A DNA stretch of 64,000 bases from Geitlerinema sp. PCC 7407 (GCF_000317045.1 NC_019703.1:484501-548500), one strand, 5' to 3'. Numbered from the stretch's first letter, positions 36,501 through 48,000 are shown. Numbers and translations are program-made. The notes: generated from the sequence alone by a model not told the origin.

Positions 36501-39500
36501 TGAGATCACGCTGACCGAGGAGCGCACCAGGGAGCCATCGACATCGGTGTCATTGGCCAGCACATTGATCGACACCAGGGTGTCTTCGTTGGTAGTGGCT
36601 CTGTCGCCCAGGATGCGCGGGGCATCGTTGACGCCGTTGACCGTGATCAAGACCGTGGCCGGAGCCGAGGTTGCGCCGGAGTTGTCTCGCACGGTGTAGG
36701 TGAAGGAGTCCACCCCGAAGAAGTCGGAGTTGGGTCTGTAGGTGGCGACGCCCGTCAACCGGTTGATCAGCACGCTGCCGTTGCTGGGGCGGCTGACCAG
36801 GGTGAGGGACGAGCGAATGAGCGAACCGTCGACGTCGGTGTCATTGGTGATGATGTTGACGCTGCCGACGGTGTCTTCATCGATCACCAGGGAGTCGTTG
36901 ACGGCGAAGGGCGCGTCATTGACGTTGTTGACCGTGACGAACACGGTGGCGGGCTGGGCCTCGGAGCCGGTTTCGTCAAAGACGGTGTAGGTAAAGGAGT
37001 CAACGCCGAAGAAGTCGGAGTTGGGGTTGTAGGTGACAACGCCGGTTTCGAGGTCGACGGTGACGCTGCCGTTGCTCGGAGCGCTGACAACGCTGAGGGT
37101 TTCCTGAAGAATCAGGTCGCCGTCGACGTCGGTGTCATTGGCCAGCACGTTCAGGGAGACGGCAGTTTCCTCGTCGGTGCTGATGGCGTCGTTGACGGCG
37201 GTGGGCGGATCGCTGACCGGGTTGACCGTGACGAAGACCGTCGCGGGGGTTGAGGTCGCGCCGTTGCCGTCGGCCACGGTGTAGGTGAAGGAGTCTACCC
37301 CAAAGAAGTCATCGTCGGGGGTGTAGGTGATCTCGCCGGTTTCGGTGTTGACGGTGGCTGAGCCGCTGCTGCCCTGGGAGGCGATCGCCACAGAGCTGGG
37401 CAAGATGGCGTCGCCGGCGTCGATGTCGGTGTCGTTGGCGAGCACGTTGATGGCGATCGCCGAATCCTCGTCGGTGCTGATGGCGTCATTGGTGGCGACG
37501 GGGGCATCGTTGACCCCATTCACCGTCACAAAGACCGTGGCCACGCTGGAGCTAGCGCCGTCCGCATCGACCACCACGTAGGTGAAGCTGTCAATACCGT
37601 TGAAGTCGGCGTCGGGGGTGTACACCACCCGATTGGGATCCGTGGCGTCAATCTCGACCGATCCCTGGGTGGGATCAGCCACCAGTTCGACCGTCAGATC
37701 GCCGATCGCGTTATCGACGTCCGAGTCGTTCGCCAAGACATTGATCGCAATCTGGCCGTCTTCATTCACCGTGGCGGTGTCGTCTGTTGCCACGGGGGCA
37801 TCGTTGACGGGGTTGACCGTGACGGTGACCGTCGTTGGAGCGGTGGTTGCGCCGCTGTCGTCGGCCACGGTGTAGGTGAAGGAGTCCACCCCAAAGAAGT
37901 CACTGTCGGGGGTGTAAATCACCGCGCCGGACTCATCGATGCTGACGCTGCCGCTGGTGGGGCCAGTGACCACCGCAACGGTGCTGGCATCCAGGGAGCC
38001 GTCGATGTCGGTGTCGTTGGCGATCACATCCAGAGTGAGGATGCCATCCTCGTCGACCGAAGCGCTGTCGGCCACGCCGAGAGGCGCATCGTTGACGGCG
38101 TTGACGGTGACCGTGACCACTGCTGGCGTCGAGGTTGCTCCTTCGCCATCCACCAGGGTGTAGGTAAAGGAGTCCACGCCATTGAAGTCACTGTTGGGCG
38201 TGTAGGTCACGACGCCGTTGGCGTCCACCGTGGCGCTGCCGTTGGTGGGCGCCGTCACCACCACGCTGCCAGGATTGAGGGTGCCGTCGACATCGGTGTC
38301 GTTGGCGACGACATTGAAGGTCAGAGCGGTGTCTTCGTTGGTGCTGACGCTGTCGGCGATCGCCCGAGGCGCGTCATTCACCGGACTCACCGTCACCGTC
38401 ACCGTCGTGGGCGCGCTGACGCCGCCGTCATTGTCCTCCACCGTATAGGTAAAGGAATCCACCCCGTTAAAGTCGCTATTCGGGGTATAGACGAGCGTCC
38501 CGTCGGGATTCACGCTGACGCTGCCGTTGGTGGACTGCTCCACCGCCACGCTGCCCGGCACCAAGTTGCCATCAATGTCGGTGTCATTCACCAACACATT
38601 GAGGGTGACCGCGGTATCTTCGCTGGTGCTGCCCGTATCCGCCACGCCCGTTGGCACATCGTTGACATCATTGACCGTCACCGTCACCACGGCCGGCGCG
38701 GAAGGGACGCCGAGGTTGTCCGTGATCGTGTAGGTAAAGGAGTCCACGCCGTTGAAGTTACTGGCGGGGCGATAAACGACCTGGCCGCTGAAGGGGTCGT
38801 AGAAGGCGGTGCCGTTGCCCGGCTGAGAGGCAATGGTAATCGACGTGCGATTGACCGTGCCGTCGACGTCCGAGTCGTTGGCCAAGACATTCAGGGATAC
38901 GGCGGCGTCTTCGTTGGTGCTGACGCTGTCGGCTCCCGCCACCGGCGCATCGTTCACCGGCGCCACGGTGACAAACACCGTCGCGGGGGTCGAGGTTGCG
39001 CCCGCGTCGTCCTCGACGGTGTAAGTGAAGGAGTCCACCCCGAAGAAGTTGCTGTTGGGGGTGTAGACCACCTGACCGGTAATCGGGCTCGTCAGCACAG
39101 AGCCATTGCTCGGCCCGGTGACCACCGTCAGCGTCGCCGGATCGATCTGCCCATCGATGTCGGTGTCGTTGGCCAGGACGTTCACCGTGACGGCGGCTTC
39201 TTCCTGGGTCGTGATGCCGTCATTGATCACCACCGGCGCATCGTTAACATTGCCGACGGTCACCAGCACGGTGGCGACGTCTGTGCCGCCGCGTCCGTTA
39301 TTGATCGTGTAGGTAAAAGAATCGACCCCGGCAAAGTTGCTGTTGGGTCGATAGACCAGGGTTTGGCCGTTGTTGATGCTGCGGACGCTGCCTCGGCCCC
39401 CTTGGCTAAAGGTGCTGATGGTCAGGCTGCTGCCGTCGCCCGCATCGTCATTGCTAAACAGCTCGCTGCCGACGATGGTCAGGGCGGTGTCTTCGACGGT

Positions 39501-41783
39501 GCTAAAGGCATCGTCATTGGCGATCGCCGGGTCCTCCACCGCGTTCACCGTCACAAAGACCGTGGCCGTGGTCAGATTGCCCTGCTGATCTGAGATCGTG
39601 TAGGTAAAGCTGTCGATCCCGTTGAAGTCTTCTGCCGGGGTGTACTGCAAGAAGTCTCCCAGGCCCTCGAGGCTGCCCCGGCCCGGCTGGGTAAAGCTGT
39701 CGAGGAAGACATTGCCGTCCTCGTCGCTGTCGTTGCTCAGGAGACCGTTGACGGCGATGCTGAGGGCGGTGTCTTCGTTGGTGGAGACGCGATCGTTGCC
39801 AGCCACCGGCAGATCTTCCACGCTGGACACCGTGATAAAGACCGTCGCGGTATCGCTGCCGCCCCGGCCGTCGCTCACGGTATAGGTGAAGCTGTCCACC
39901 CCGTTAAAATTGCGGCTGGGCTGGTAGGTCAGGGTGCCGTTGAGGTTGTTGCGCAGGGTGCCGCGGGCGGGCTGGGTAAAGCCGTTGAGATTGAGGACAT
40001 CCCCGTCGCCGTCACTGTCATTGGCAAACAGCCCCGAGGCCAAGTTGATGGTCAGGCCGGTGTCTTCGCGGGTGCTGAGGCCGTCGCTGCCCGCGATGGG
40101 AACGTCGTTGACCCCGGTGACCGTGACGAAGACTCGACCGACGGTGGTGCCGCCTTGGCCGTCGCGCACCGTATAGGTAAAGGAGTCGACCCCGGCAAAG
40201 TTGCTGTCGGGGGTGTAGGTGTAGGAGCCGTCGCCGTTGCCCTGGAGGTCACCGTTCGCGGGCTGGCCAAAGTTGCTGTTGAGCAGGCTGAGGGTGCCGC
40301 CGTCGATGTCGGTGTCGTTGCCGAGCAGGTCGTCAGCGGTGAAGTTGAGGAGACCGTCTTCGCTGATGCTGAAGCGATCGCTCACGGCCACCGGCACGTC
40401 GTTGACCGACTGCACCGTGATTAGCACCGTGCCGGCCGAGGTGCCGCCGTTGCCGTCCGAGACCGTGTAGGTAAAGCTATCGACCCCGTTGAAGTTGCTG
40501 TTGGGGGTGTAGACAAAGCGGTTGCCGCTCAGGGCTGTGAGGGTGCCGTTGCGGGGGGTGCTGTTTTCGAGGAGGGTGATCGGCTCGCCGTCGATGTCGG
40601 TGTCGTTGGCCAGCACATTCCCCAGGGTGACGGCCCGATCTTCGAGGGTCGTGGCGCTGTCGGGCCGGGCCAGGGGAGGGGCGTCGTTGACAGCGGTCAC
40701 AGTGACATTCACCGTGGCGGTGGAGGTGCCGCCGCGGCCATCGACGACGGTGTAGGTGAAGCGATCGGTGCCAAAAAAGTCGCTGGCTGGGGTATAAACG
40801 AAGCCGTTGCCAACCTGGGTGACGGTGCCGCGACTGCCCTGGCCAAAGCGCAAGATCGTGAGGCGATCGCCATCGGCATCAGTGTCGTTGGCCAGCACGT
40901 TGCTAAGGGTGACGGCCCGATCTTCAAGGGTCGAAGCCGCGTCATTGCGGGCGATCGGCACGTCATTGACGGCGCGCACGGTCACAAACACGTTGGCCGC
41001 GCTGGTGCCGCCAAAGCCATCGCGCACCGTGTAGGTGAAGCTGTCAACGCCGTTGCGGTTGGCGCTGGGCCGGTAGATAAACTGGCCGTTGGTGCTGCTG
41101 GTGACTGACCCAAAGCGGCCGGAGGTAAACCGGATCACCGAGAGCGTGTCTCTGTCCGGGTCGCGGTCATTGGCCAAGACATTGGCCAGGGCGACGGCGA
41201 CATCTTCGTTGGTGGCGATCGCATCATTGGCCAGGACCGGCGCGCGGTTGATGCCCGAGCGACCCTCCGCCTGCCCCTGAATCACGAAGTGCTCAAAACC
41301 TGTCCGGAAGGCCCCAGCGTTCACCGCCTGCAAGACATCCGGGTTGTGAACGAGGTAAAAGCCCTCGTTGAAAATGGCGCTGGGCATGCGCCGCTCAAAC
41401 TGGCCTGCCAGAAAGAAGTGCTCGAAGCCGCTTGAGAACGTGCCCGCGCGCACCGCTGCGGCAATGTCGGGGTTGTTGGTGAGATAGTAGCTCTCGCTGA
41501 ACTGAGCAATGGGCGATCGACCCTCAAACTGCCCCGCTGCGATGTAGTGGTCGTAGGCGCTGGAAACAAGCTTGTTACGAATGGCCGCCGCAACGTCAGG
41601 GTTGCTTGACAAGTAGTAGCTCGTATTGAAATAGGCGCTGGGATTGCGCCCTTCAAGCTTGCCGAGGGCCTGGAAGTGAGCAAACCCACTGGTGAAGACA
41701 CCGTTGCGGACAGCGGTTGCGACGTCGGGGTTTGTCGCTAAATAATACCGCTCGTCAAAGAGGGACTGGAGAGACAGACTCAT
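33570..41783 (-). CDS. Giant cadherin-like repeat protein (2737 aa)
   Basis: The N-terminus (residues 7-178) is four exact 43-residue repeats of the form YYLxxNPDVAxAV...HFxxxGQxEGRxPS. I then count 25 tandem cadherin-like/VCBS-type repeats of about 95 residues (about 180-2555). Each has NEDTAVxxNVLANDTDVDG, with aspartates placed to bind calcium as in cadherins, then YTPxSNFxGVDSFTYTV and ATVFVTVxxVNDAP. The end (about 2580-2737) is a PPC-like beta-sandwich with DTELFLFNSAGALLAENDD, GTYVIGVG and YTLHIS. There is no Sec signal peptide. Such proteins are generally cell-surface or secreted adhesins; the export route is not visible here. It is a tandem paralogue of the next gene upstream. Confidence 0.92.
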   Translation of the reverse strand: MSLSLQSLFDERYYLATNPDVATAVRNGVFTSGFAHFQALGKLEGRNPSAYFNTSYYLSSNPDVAAAIRNKLVSSAYDHYIAAGQFEGRSPIAQFSESYYLTNNPDIAAAVRAGTFSSGFEHFFLAGQFERRMPSAIFNEGFYLVHNPDVLQAVNAGAFRTGFEHFVIQGQAEGRSGINRAPVLANDAIATNEDVAVALANVLANDRDPDRDTLSVIRFTSGRFGSVTSSTNGQFIYRPSANRNGVDSFTYTVRDGFGGTSAANVFVTVRAVNDVPIARNDAASTLEDRAVTLSNVLANDTDADGDRLTILRFGQGSRGTVTQVGNGFVYTPASDFFGTDRFTYTVVDGRGGTSTATVNVTVTAVNDAPPLARPDSATTLEDRAVTLGNVLANDTDIDGEPITLLENSTPRNGTLTALSGNRFVYTPNSNFNGVDSFTYTVSDGNGGTSAGTVLITVQSVNDVPVAVSDRFSISEDGLLNFTADDLLGNDTDIDGGTLSLLNSNFGQPANGDLQGNGDGSYTYTPDSNFAGVDSFTYTVRDGQGGTTVGRVFVTVTGVNDVPIAGSDGLSTREDTGLTINLASGLFANDSDGDGDVLNLNGFTQPARGTLRNNLNGTLTYQPSRNFNGVDSFTYTVSDGRGGSDTATVFITVSSVEDLPVAGNDRVSTNEDTALSIAVNGLLSNDSDEDGNVFLDSFTQPGRGSLEGLGDFLQYTPAEDFNGIDSFTYTISDQQGNLTTATVFVTVNAVEDPAIANDDAFSTVEDTALTIVGSELFSNDDAGDGSSLTISTFSQGGRGSVRSINNGQTLVYRPNSNFAGVDSFTYTINNGRGGTDVATVLVTVGNVNDAPVVINDGITTQEEAAVTVNVLANDTDIDGQIDPATLTVVTGPSNGSVLTSPITGQVVYTPNSNFFGVDSFTYTVEDDAGATSTPATVFVTVAPVNDAPVAGADSVSTNEDAAVSLNVLANDSDVDGTVNRTSITIASQPGNGTAFYDPFSGQVVYRPASNFNGVDSFTYTITDNLGVPSAPAVVTVTVNDVNDVPTGVADTGSTSEDTAVTLNVLVNDTDIDGNLVPGSVAVEQSTNGSVSVNPDGTLVYTPNSDFNGVDSFTYTVEDNDGGVSAPTTVTVTVSPVNDAPRAIADSVSTNEDTALTFNVVANDTDVDGTLNPGSVVVTAPTNGSATVDANGVVTYTPNSDFNGVDSFTYTLVDGEGATSTPAVVTVTVNAVNDAPLGVADSASVDEDGILTLDVIANDTDIDGSLDASTVAVVTGPTSGSVSIDESGAVIYTPDSDFFGVDSFTYTVADDSGATTAPTTVTVTVNPVNDAPVATDDTATVNEDGQIAINVLANDSDVDNAIGDLTVELVADPTQGSVEIDATDPNRVVYTPDADFNGIDSFTYVVVDADGASSSVATVFVTVNGVNDAPVATNDAISTDEDSAIAINVLANDTDIDAGDAILPSSVAIASQGSSGSATVNTETGEITYTPDDDFFGVDSFTYTVADGNGATSTPATVFVTVNPVSDPPTAVNDAISTDEETAVSLNVLANDTDVDGDLILQETLSVVSAPSNGSVTVDLETGVVTYNPNSDFFGVDSFTYTVFDETGSEAQPATVFVTVNNVNDAPFAVNDSLVIDEDTVGSVNIITNDTDVDGSLIRSSLTLVSRPSNGSVLINRLTGVATYRPNSDFFGVDSFTYTVRDNSGATSAPATVLITVNGVNDAPRILGDRATTNEDTLVSINVLANDTDVDGSLVRSSVSVISGPSSGSATVGPNGVVSYTPGTDFFGVDSFTYTVTDNSGATATPATVFVTVAPVNDAPRPVADTASTEEDSAIAINVLANDTDVDDSLVPGSVSIASEAGNGSVSVNPETGVVTYTPDTDFFGVDSFTYTVTDDGGATSAPTTVTVTVSPVNDAPRLVGDAVSTDEDTAITFSAIANDTDVDGTLDATTVALVSEAGNGSVTIDDTTGDITYTPDANFFGVDSFTYTVADNDGVTGAPATVFVTVNDINDAPVSTDDFGTTDEDTVVKIDLLANDSDLDGTLNPASISILSGPSSGSFSLDPSSGVVTYTPDTNFFGVDSFTYTVADDDGDTSAPATVLVTVLSVNDPAFAVNDSATTNEDTAVSIDLLANDFDDDGNLLPASVVVVSEAANGSVSIDAATGAATYTPDSDFFGVDSFTYQVSSDDGSTSNLATVTITVLSVNDAPIAANDTASTLEDSAVTINVAANDTDVDGRVLPTTVAIVSNGTSGTATVNPNTGEVTYTPGSNFFGVDSFTYTVGDTDGATAAPATVFVTVAPVNDAPVGVADTTITDEDTAVTIDILGNDTDIDSAIAPDSVVITTSPTNGSVTLDASGAAVYTPNSNFNGVDSFVYTVADEEGAVSGPIKVTVTVRDVNDPPIAGNDRATVAEDSFVQINVLANDTDVDGDLRNPSVVTGPSNGAVNLTGTGTFIYTPSANFNGVDSFTYTVSDNDGGTAVATVTVTVTPVNDAPTAVGDRFTVAQGTPLTISSAQLLSNDTDIDGDTTLNVVNVSTPSRGTLTQQGGSYVYTPGANFSGNDSFTYTVADGNGGSATATVNLVVAQSVPEAQFTSTANANIFRSTEIPHATVQATGDGSFDYYVFEVTSPGVAYFDIDFGVTSGGVGDVDTELFLFNSAGALLAENDDSLTSNGAGGSTKSDDAFIEYTFTEAGTYVIGVGAFDSSVQPGSGIITGSAPAPGSTYTLHISLENGVVPPLP

Positions 41784-41878
41784 AAAAGTGACCTGCTGAA
41801 TGAAAACACAGAACGGCGCATGCCGGACAGGTTGACGCCATTATGTCAGATCGGCATCCCTATCCTCTGCCAAAGTTC

Positions 41879-41938
41879 AAAACACAAAGCCGTTACTGCT
41901 GACCCTCTCTGCTGTCAGCGGCAACGGCTTTGTGTTTT
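41879..41938. terminator. Strong bidirectional terminator between the giant genes
   Basis: AAAACACAAAGCCGTT (41879-41894) is mirrored by its exact complement (41923-41938). An inner GCTGAC/GTCAGC pair extends the stem to about 24 bp. Both strands end in T-rich runs. It separates the two giant genes into different transcripts. Confidence 0.8.
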
Positions 41939-41995
41939 CAAAGTCTTGTGGCTTGAACCATCAGTTCAGAACCTCCAAGCGCGAGGACAAAAGAA

Positions 41996-42026
41996 GGGGC
42001 GATCGCGCTGTGTGGGCGATCGCCCC
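41996..42026 (-). terminator. Inverted HIP1 pair after the 3820-codon gene
   Basis: GGGGCGATCGC (41996-42006) and GCGATCGCCCC (42016-42026) form an 11-bp stem with a 9-nt loop, made of two HIP1 octamers facing each other. The minus strand continues TTCTTTT. It lies 24 bp beyond the stop at 42050. Confidence 0.65.
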
Positions 42027-42049
42027 CGTTAGTCAAAGGGGCTCAGAGA

Positions 42050-45000
42050 CTACTTCGGAGCCGAGATGTGGAGCGTGTAGAGATCGCCCGGATCGGGAGC
42101 GTCCTCCGAGAGGATGCCGCGCAGTCCGTCGATGGTCGTGACGCCCGAAGCGGACTCGCCCACCCCAACGATGTAAGTTCCTGCTGCCAGATTTCTGGAG
42201 ATGAACGCATCGTTTGTGGTGTTGCTGCCCCCTGCGCCCAGCCCAATAGACGCTGTGTCGTTTTGGGTGATGAGCTGCATGTTGCTATCGAACAGGAACA
42301 GCCGGGTGTCAATGTTGCTAGCGGCCCCTGTGTCAATGTCGAGGGTGATCGTACCTCCTGTGGTGGTGAAGCTGTAGTAGTCAAAGGTTCCGTTGCCGCT
42401 GGCATTGATCGTGGCGTGGGGCACCGTCGTCGCATTCAGGATGTCAGGATTATCGCCAGTGTTAAACAGCGAGTTGACATCCTGGGCGACGGCCAAGAAA
42501 ACCGTTGCCGTCGACGTGCCGCCATTGCCGTCAGTCACCGTGTAGGTGAAGCTGTCGTTGCCAGTGAAGGGCGGGAACCCAGGCGTTGGCCGGTAAACGA
42601 AGCTGTTGCCGCTTCGCGTCACGCTGCCATTCGAGGCTCCACCGAAGCTATTAGTGATCGTCAGGACATCGGTCGGGTCATCATCGAAGTCATTGAGCAG
42701 CAGATCAGCATCCGTGATGGTGACTGAGCCGCTGTTGACCAAGAAGAGATCGTCGAGAGCCGTCGGATCACTGTTGACGGAGTTCACCGTGACGAAGACC
42801 GTCGCCGTTGCAGTGCCGCCCGGGTTGCCGTCACTGACCAGGTACGTGAAGCTATCGACCCCGTTAAAGATTGGGTTCGGGGTGTAGGTCACGGTGCCAT
42901 CGCCGTTGACGCCAACCGCGCCGTTGGTCGGTCCAGCCACGAAGCTGGTAACCGCTAGCGGGCCGCCATCCACGTCGGTGTCGTTGCCCAGGATGTCCAG
43001 GGTGATGGCGATACCTTCGTCTGTAGAGGCTGCATCGTTGACGGCGATCGGCAGGTCGTTGATTGAGCGGACGCTCACCACGACCGAGGCCGTGTCGCTG
43101 CTTCCCTGACCATCGGTGATGGTGTAGGTGAAGGTGTCGAGCCCGAAGAAGTTGCTGGCGCCTGTGTAAGTAAAGGTGCCATCCGGGTTCATGGACACGG
43201 TGCCGCCCTGGCTGCTCACGTTGTCGAAGCCAATCACCACGATGGGATTACCGTCGACGTCGGTGTCGTTGGCCAGGACGTTGCCGCCGGTGAGGGCGGT
43301 GTCTTCGTCAACGCTGAACTGGTCGTCGACCGCCAGAGGCGCGTCGTTGACGGGGGTGACGGTGATGGTGGCGATCGCCGTGTCGGTGCCGCCTTGGCCG
43401 TCACTGATGACGTAGCTGAAGCTATCGACCCCGGTGAAGTTCGACACCGGCGTGTAGATCAGGCGCTGGCTGACTGGGTCTCGGCTGACCTGGCCGTTGG
43501 TGGGCTGGGCAAAGCTAAAGACCGTCAGCGGGTTGCCGTCGACGTCAGAGTCGTTGGCCAGCACGTTGAGGGCGACGCTGGTGGCGTCTTCCGCAATCGT
43601 GAAGTTGTCATCGGTGGCCACGGGGGCGTCATTGACGCCGCCCACGGTTACGAAGACGGTGGCGACATTCGACGTCGCGCCGTCGGTGTCTCGGACCGTG
43701 TAGGTGAAGGAGTCCACGCCAGAGAAGTTGGAGTTTGGCGTGTAGGTTAGGCTGCCCGTACCGGTGACTTGGCCGTTGGCAGGGCCGCTAACCACCACCA
43801 CAGAGTTGGGGTTGAGACCCGGGGCCGGCTGGCTGTCGACATCGGAGTCGTTGGCCAGCACGTTGATGACGACGCTGCCGTCTTCCTGGAGGGAAGCGGT
43901 GTCGTTGGTGGCGATCGGCGCATCGTTCACCTGACCGACGGTGACGATCACCAGGGTCGGCGCAGAGGTTGCACCGCTGTTATCGGCGACGGTGTAGGTG
44001 AAGCTGTCGAGGCCAAAGCCGCCCTGGGTGCCAGGGAAGTTGGCGTTGGGGGTGTAGAAGACGACGCCGTTGCTGATGCTGACGGTGCCGTTGCCAGGAT
44101 TGGAGGCGATCGCCAGAGAAGCGGTGTTAATGGAGCCATCCGTGTCGCTGTCATTCGCCAGCACATTGATGCTCACCGCCGTATCTTCCTGGGTCGATGC
44201 GTTGTCTGCCCCTGTGACCGGTCCGTCATTGACGTTGGTCACCGTGACAAACACCGTCGCGGGATTGGAGGTCGCGCCGTCGTCATCGCGCACCGTATAG
44301 GTGAAGCTGTCCACTCCAAAGAAGTTGGAGTTCGGTCTGTAAATCACCTGGCCCGCTGCGTTGACCGTTGTCGAGCCATTGCTGGGCGCGCTGGCCACCG
44401 TCACGCTCGTTGGGTTGAGGGTGCCGTCGACATCGGAGTCATTGGCCAAGACATTGATGCTGAGGACGCCGTCTTCGACCATGGACGCGCTGTCGTTGAC
44501 CGTGATCGGGGCGTCATTGACATCCGTGATCGAGACCACCACCGTGGCGACGTTGGAAGTCGCGCCGGCGTTGTCGCTCACCACGTAGGTGAAGGTGTCG
44601 AAGCCAGAGAAGTTGGAGTTGGGCGTGTACTGAATGCCGCCTGTGACCGCGTTGATCGTGGCGCTGCCGTTGGTGGGGCCGCTGACCAGAGAAACGCTGC
44701 CACGGACCAGGGTGCCGTCAATGTCGCTGTCGTTGGCCAGGACATTGAAGATCGTGCTGGACTCCTCTGTGATCGTGAACCGGTCGTTGGTGGCGATCGG
44801 CGGATCGTTGACCTCGCCGACGGTGATAAAGACCGTCGCCGCGTTGGACGTCGAGCCCGCGTTGTCGCGCACCGTGTAGGTGAAGCTGTCGATGCCAGCA
44901 AAGTTGGAGTTGGGGGTGTAGACCACTTCTCCAAAGCCATTGATGGTCGCAGAGCCTTGGCTGGGACCCGTCGTCACCGTCACCGATGCCTCGTTGAGGT

Positions 45001-48000
45001 TGCCATCAATGTCGGTGTCGTTGGCCAGGACGCTGATGGTCGCGATGCGATCTTCGAGGGTGCTGACGCTGTCGTTGACGGCAATGGGCAGGTCGTTGAC
45101 GCTGTTGACCGTCACGAAGACCACGCCCGGGGCCGAGACGGCTCCGTCGTCGTCCGTCACCGTGTAGGTGAAGGAGTCAATGCCGAAGAAGTTGGATCTC
45201 GGTCGATAGACCACCTGACCGCTGAAGCCATCATAGAAGGCGGTGCCGTTGCCCGGTTGAGAGGCGATCGCCACCGAGGTCGGATTCACCGTGCCATCGG
45301 TATCCGTGTCATTGGCCACCACATTGATGCTGAGGGCCGTATCCTCATTCACGCTGCGCAGGTCATTGACCGCCAGCGGAGGACTGTTGACATCGGAGAT
45401 GGTGATGAAGACCGTCGCCGTATTCGACGTCAGCCCTGCATTGTCGCGCACCACGTAGGTGAAGCTGTCAATGCCGTTGGCCCCGCCTGTCGGCGTGTAG
45501 ATGACCTGACCGGTCACCGGGCTGATCTGCGTCGTGCCCTTGGTCGGAGCACCAGAGACCACCACCGTCGCCGGGTTGATGCTGCCGTCGACATCGGAGT
45601 CATTGGCCAGCACATTGACCAGGATCGAGGTGTTCTCGCTGGTTGAGGCTGCATCATTGCCCGCGATCGGCGCATCGTTCACCTGACCAATGGTCAGCGT
45701 CACCGTCCCCGTGGAACTGCCGCCTGCACCATCGCTGATGCTGTAGGTGAAGCTGTCAAGGCCGAAGGCCGCCGTACCCGGGAAGTTGGTGGTGGGGCGA
45801 TAGGTGTAGGTGCCGTTGCCGTTGTCCACCAAGGTGCCCTGGGTGGGTCCGTTGACGATGCCGGTGAAGAAGCGGGTCGTGCCGTCCACATCGGTATCGT
45901 TGCTCAGCAAGGAGGTGGTCAGCACGTTGAAGGTCGTGTCCTCCGCCAAGCTGAAGCGATCGGCCACGGCCACCGGCGCGTCGTTCACCTGGGTCACGGT
46001 CACAAACGCCGTTGCGGTGCTCGAGCGTCCCGTCGGGTCTTGGACCGTATAGGTGAAGCTGTCCACCCCAGAGGCTGCCGTACCCGGGAAGTTAGTGGTG
46101 GGTCGGTAGACGAAGCTGTCGCCCGAGCGGGTGATTGTGCCACCCAGGCTCGTGGTGCTCTGGAAGCCGCTGATGCTCAGGGCTTCACCGTCGGGATCGG
46201 TGTCGTTGGCCAGGAGCTGGCTGCCCGTAATGGTCAGCAGCGTATCCTCGACCATGGTGAACTGGTCGTTGGCGGCGATCGGCGGGTCGTTACTGACCGC
46301 ATTCACCGTGACAAAGACCGTTGCCGCATTCGAAGAGGCGCCATTGTTGTCCACCGCGAAATAGGTGAAGCTATCCACCCCGGAGAAGTTGGAGTTGGGG
46401 GTGTAAACCGCTTGCTGGACCCCGTTGAAGCTCACCGTTCCGTTGCTCGCCTGGGAGACCAGCGACGCAATGGGCAGGGTGCCATCGACGTCGGTGTCAT
46501 TGCCTAGGACGCTAATGACAAGGCTGGTGTCCTCGTTGGTGGAGGCCCGATCGCTGACGGCGATCGGCGCATCGTTGACCCGACCAACGGTGACAATGAC
46601 CGTTGCCGGCAGGCCGGTTGCCCCGTTGTTGTCGCTCACCGTGTAGGTGAAGGTGTCCGTTGCCGAGGCCGCGGTGCGCGGGAACTCAGCATTGGGCGTG
46701 TACACCAGCACGCCATCGGCGCCGATGGAGATGCTGCCGTCGGTGGGGCCGCTCACGATGCTCACAGAGCCACGGTTGAGGGTGCCGTCGACATCGGAGT
46801 CATTGGCCAACACGTTCAGGGAGAGAGCGGTCTCTTCTTGGGTGGAGCCGCCGTCGTTGCCTAGGACGGGCCGGTCGTTCACTTCGGCCACGGTGACGAA
46901 GACGGTGGCCGGATTGGAGGCCGAGCCGCTGGCGTCGCGCACTGTGTAGGTGAAGCTGTCAACGCCGGAGAAGTTGGTGCCGGGGGTGTAAATCACCTGG
47001 CCAGCGGCGTTGACGGAGGTGGAACCGTTGCTCGGACCGCTGCCGATGCTGACAGTGGCAGGGTTGATCGAGTTGTCGATGTCCGAATCGTTGGCCAGCA
47101 CGTTGATGCTGAGGGCCACGTCTTCGTTGGTCGATGCCGTGTCGTTGGTGGCGATCGGCGAATCGTTGATATCGCTGACCGTAACCACGACCGTGGCGAC
47201 GTTGGAGCTAGCGCCCGCTTGGTCAGAGACCACGTAGGTAAAGGTATCGGTGCCCGAGAAGTTGGAGTTCGGGGTGTAGAGGATACCGCCCGTGGTGCTG
47301 TTGATGCTGATGCTGCCGTTGGCAGGACCGGTGACGATGGCGACGCTGCCTCGGTTGAGGGTGCCGTCGACATCGGAGTCGTTGGCCAGGACATTGATGG
47401 CGATCGCCCGATCTTCCTGGGTCGAAGCCGTATCGTTGCCCGCGATCGGCGCGTCGTTGACGTCGTTGACTGTGATAAACACCGTCGCCGTATTCGACAC
47501 GCTGCCCGCGTTGTCCGTCACCGTGTAGGTGAAGCTATCAACCCCCGCAAAGTTGGACGTCGGCGTGTAAACCGCCTGGCCAAAGGCATCGAGGGTAACC
47601 GTCCCGCTGCTGGGCGGCGCGGTGAACACCACGCTGGTCTCATTGAGATCCCCATCCACATCGGTGTCGTTGCCCAGGATGTCCAGAGTGGCCACTTGGT
47701 CCTCGACCACGCTGAACTGGTCATTCACCGCGACAGGGATGTCGTTCACGCTAGTGACCGACACCGTGACTACGGCGGGGGCCGAGACCGTACCGTCGTC
47801 GTCCGTCACCGTGTAGGTGAAGCTATCAATCCCAAAGAAATTGGAAGCGGGTCGATAGATGACCTGGCCGGTGAAGGGGTCAAAGAAGGCCGTGCCTCTA
47901 CCGGGCTGGCTGGCGATCGCAATCGAGCCTGGGTCGATAGTGCCGTCAATGTCGCTGTCATTCGCCAGCACATTGATCGTGGCAGCGCTATCTTCCAGAA

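Noticed and set aside
43769-45646. 625-codon plus-strand open frame inside the giant gene, with repeated HRVGEAVDA-like peptides
   Set aside because: It is the antisense of the FTYTV domain repeats. The same peptide recurs with each domain, and similar frames occur along both giant genes (for example 47219-48892). The minus-strand frame explains the sequence fully.
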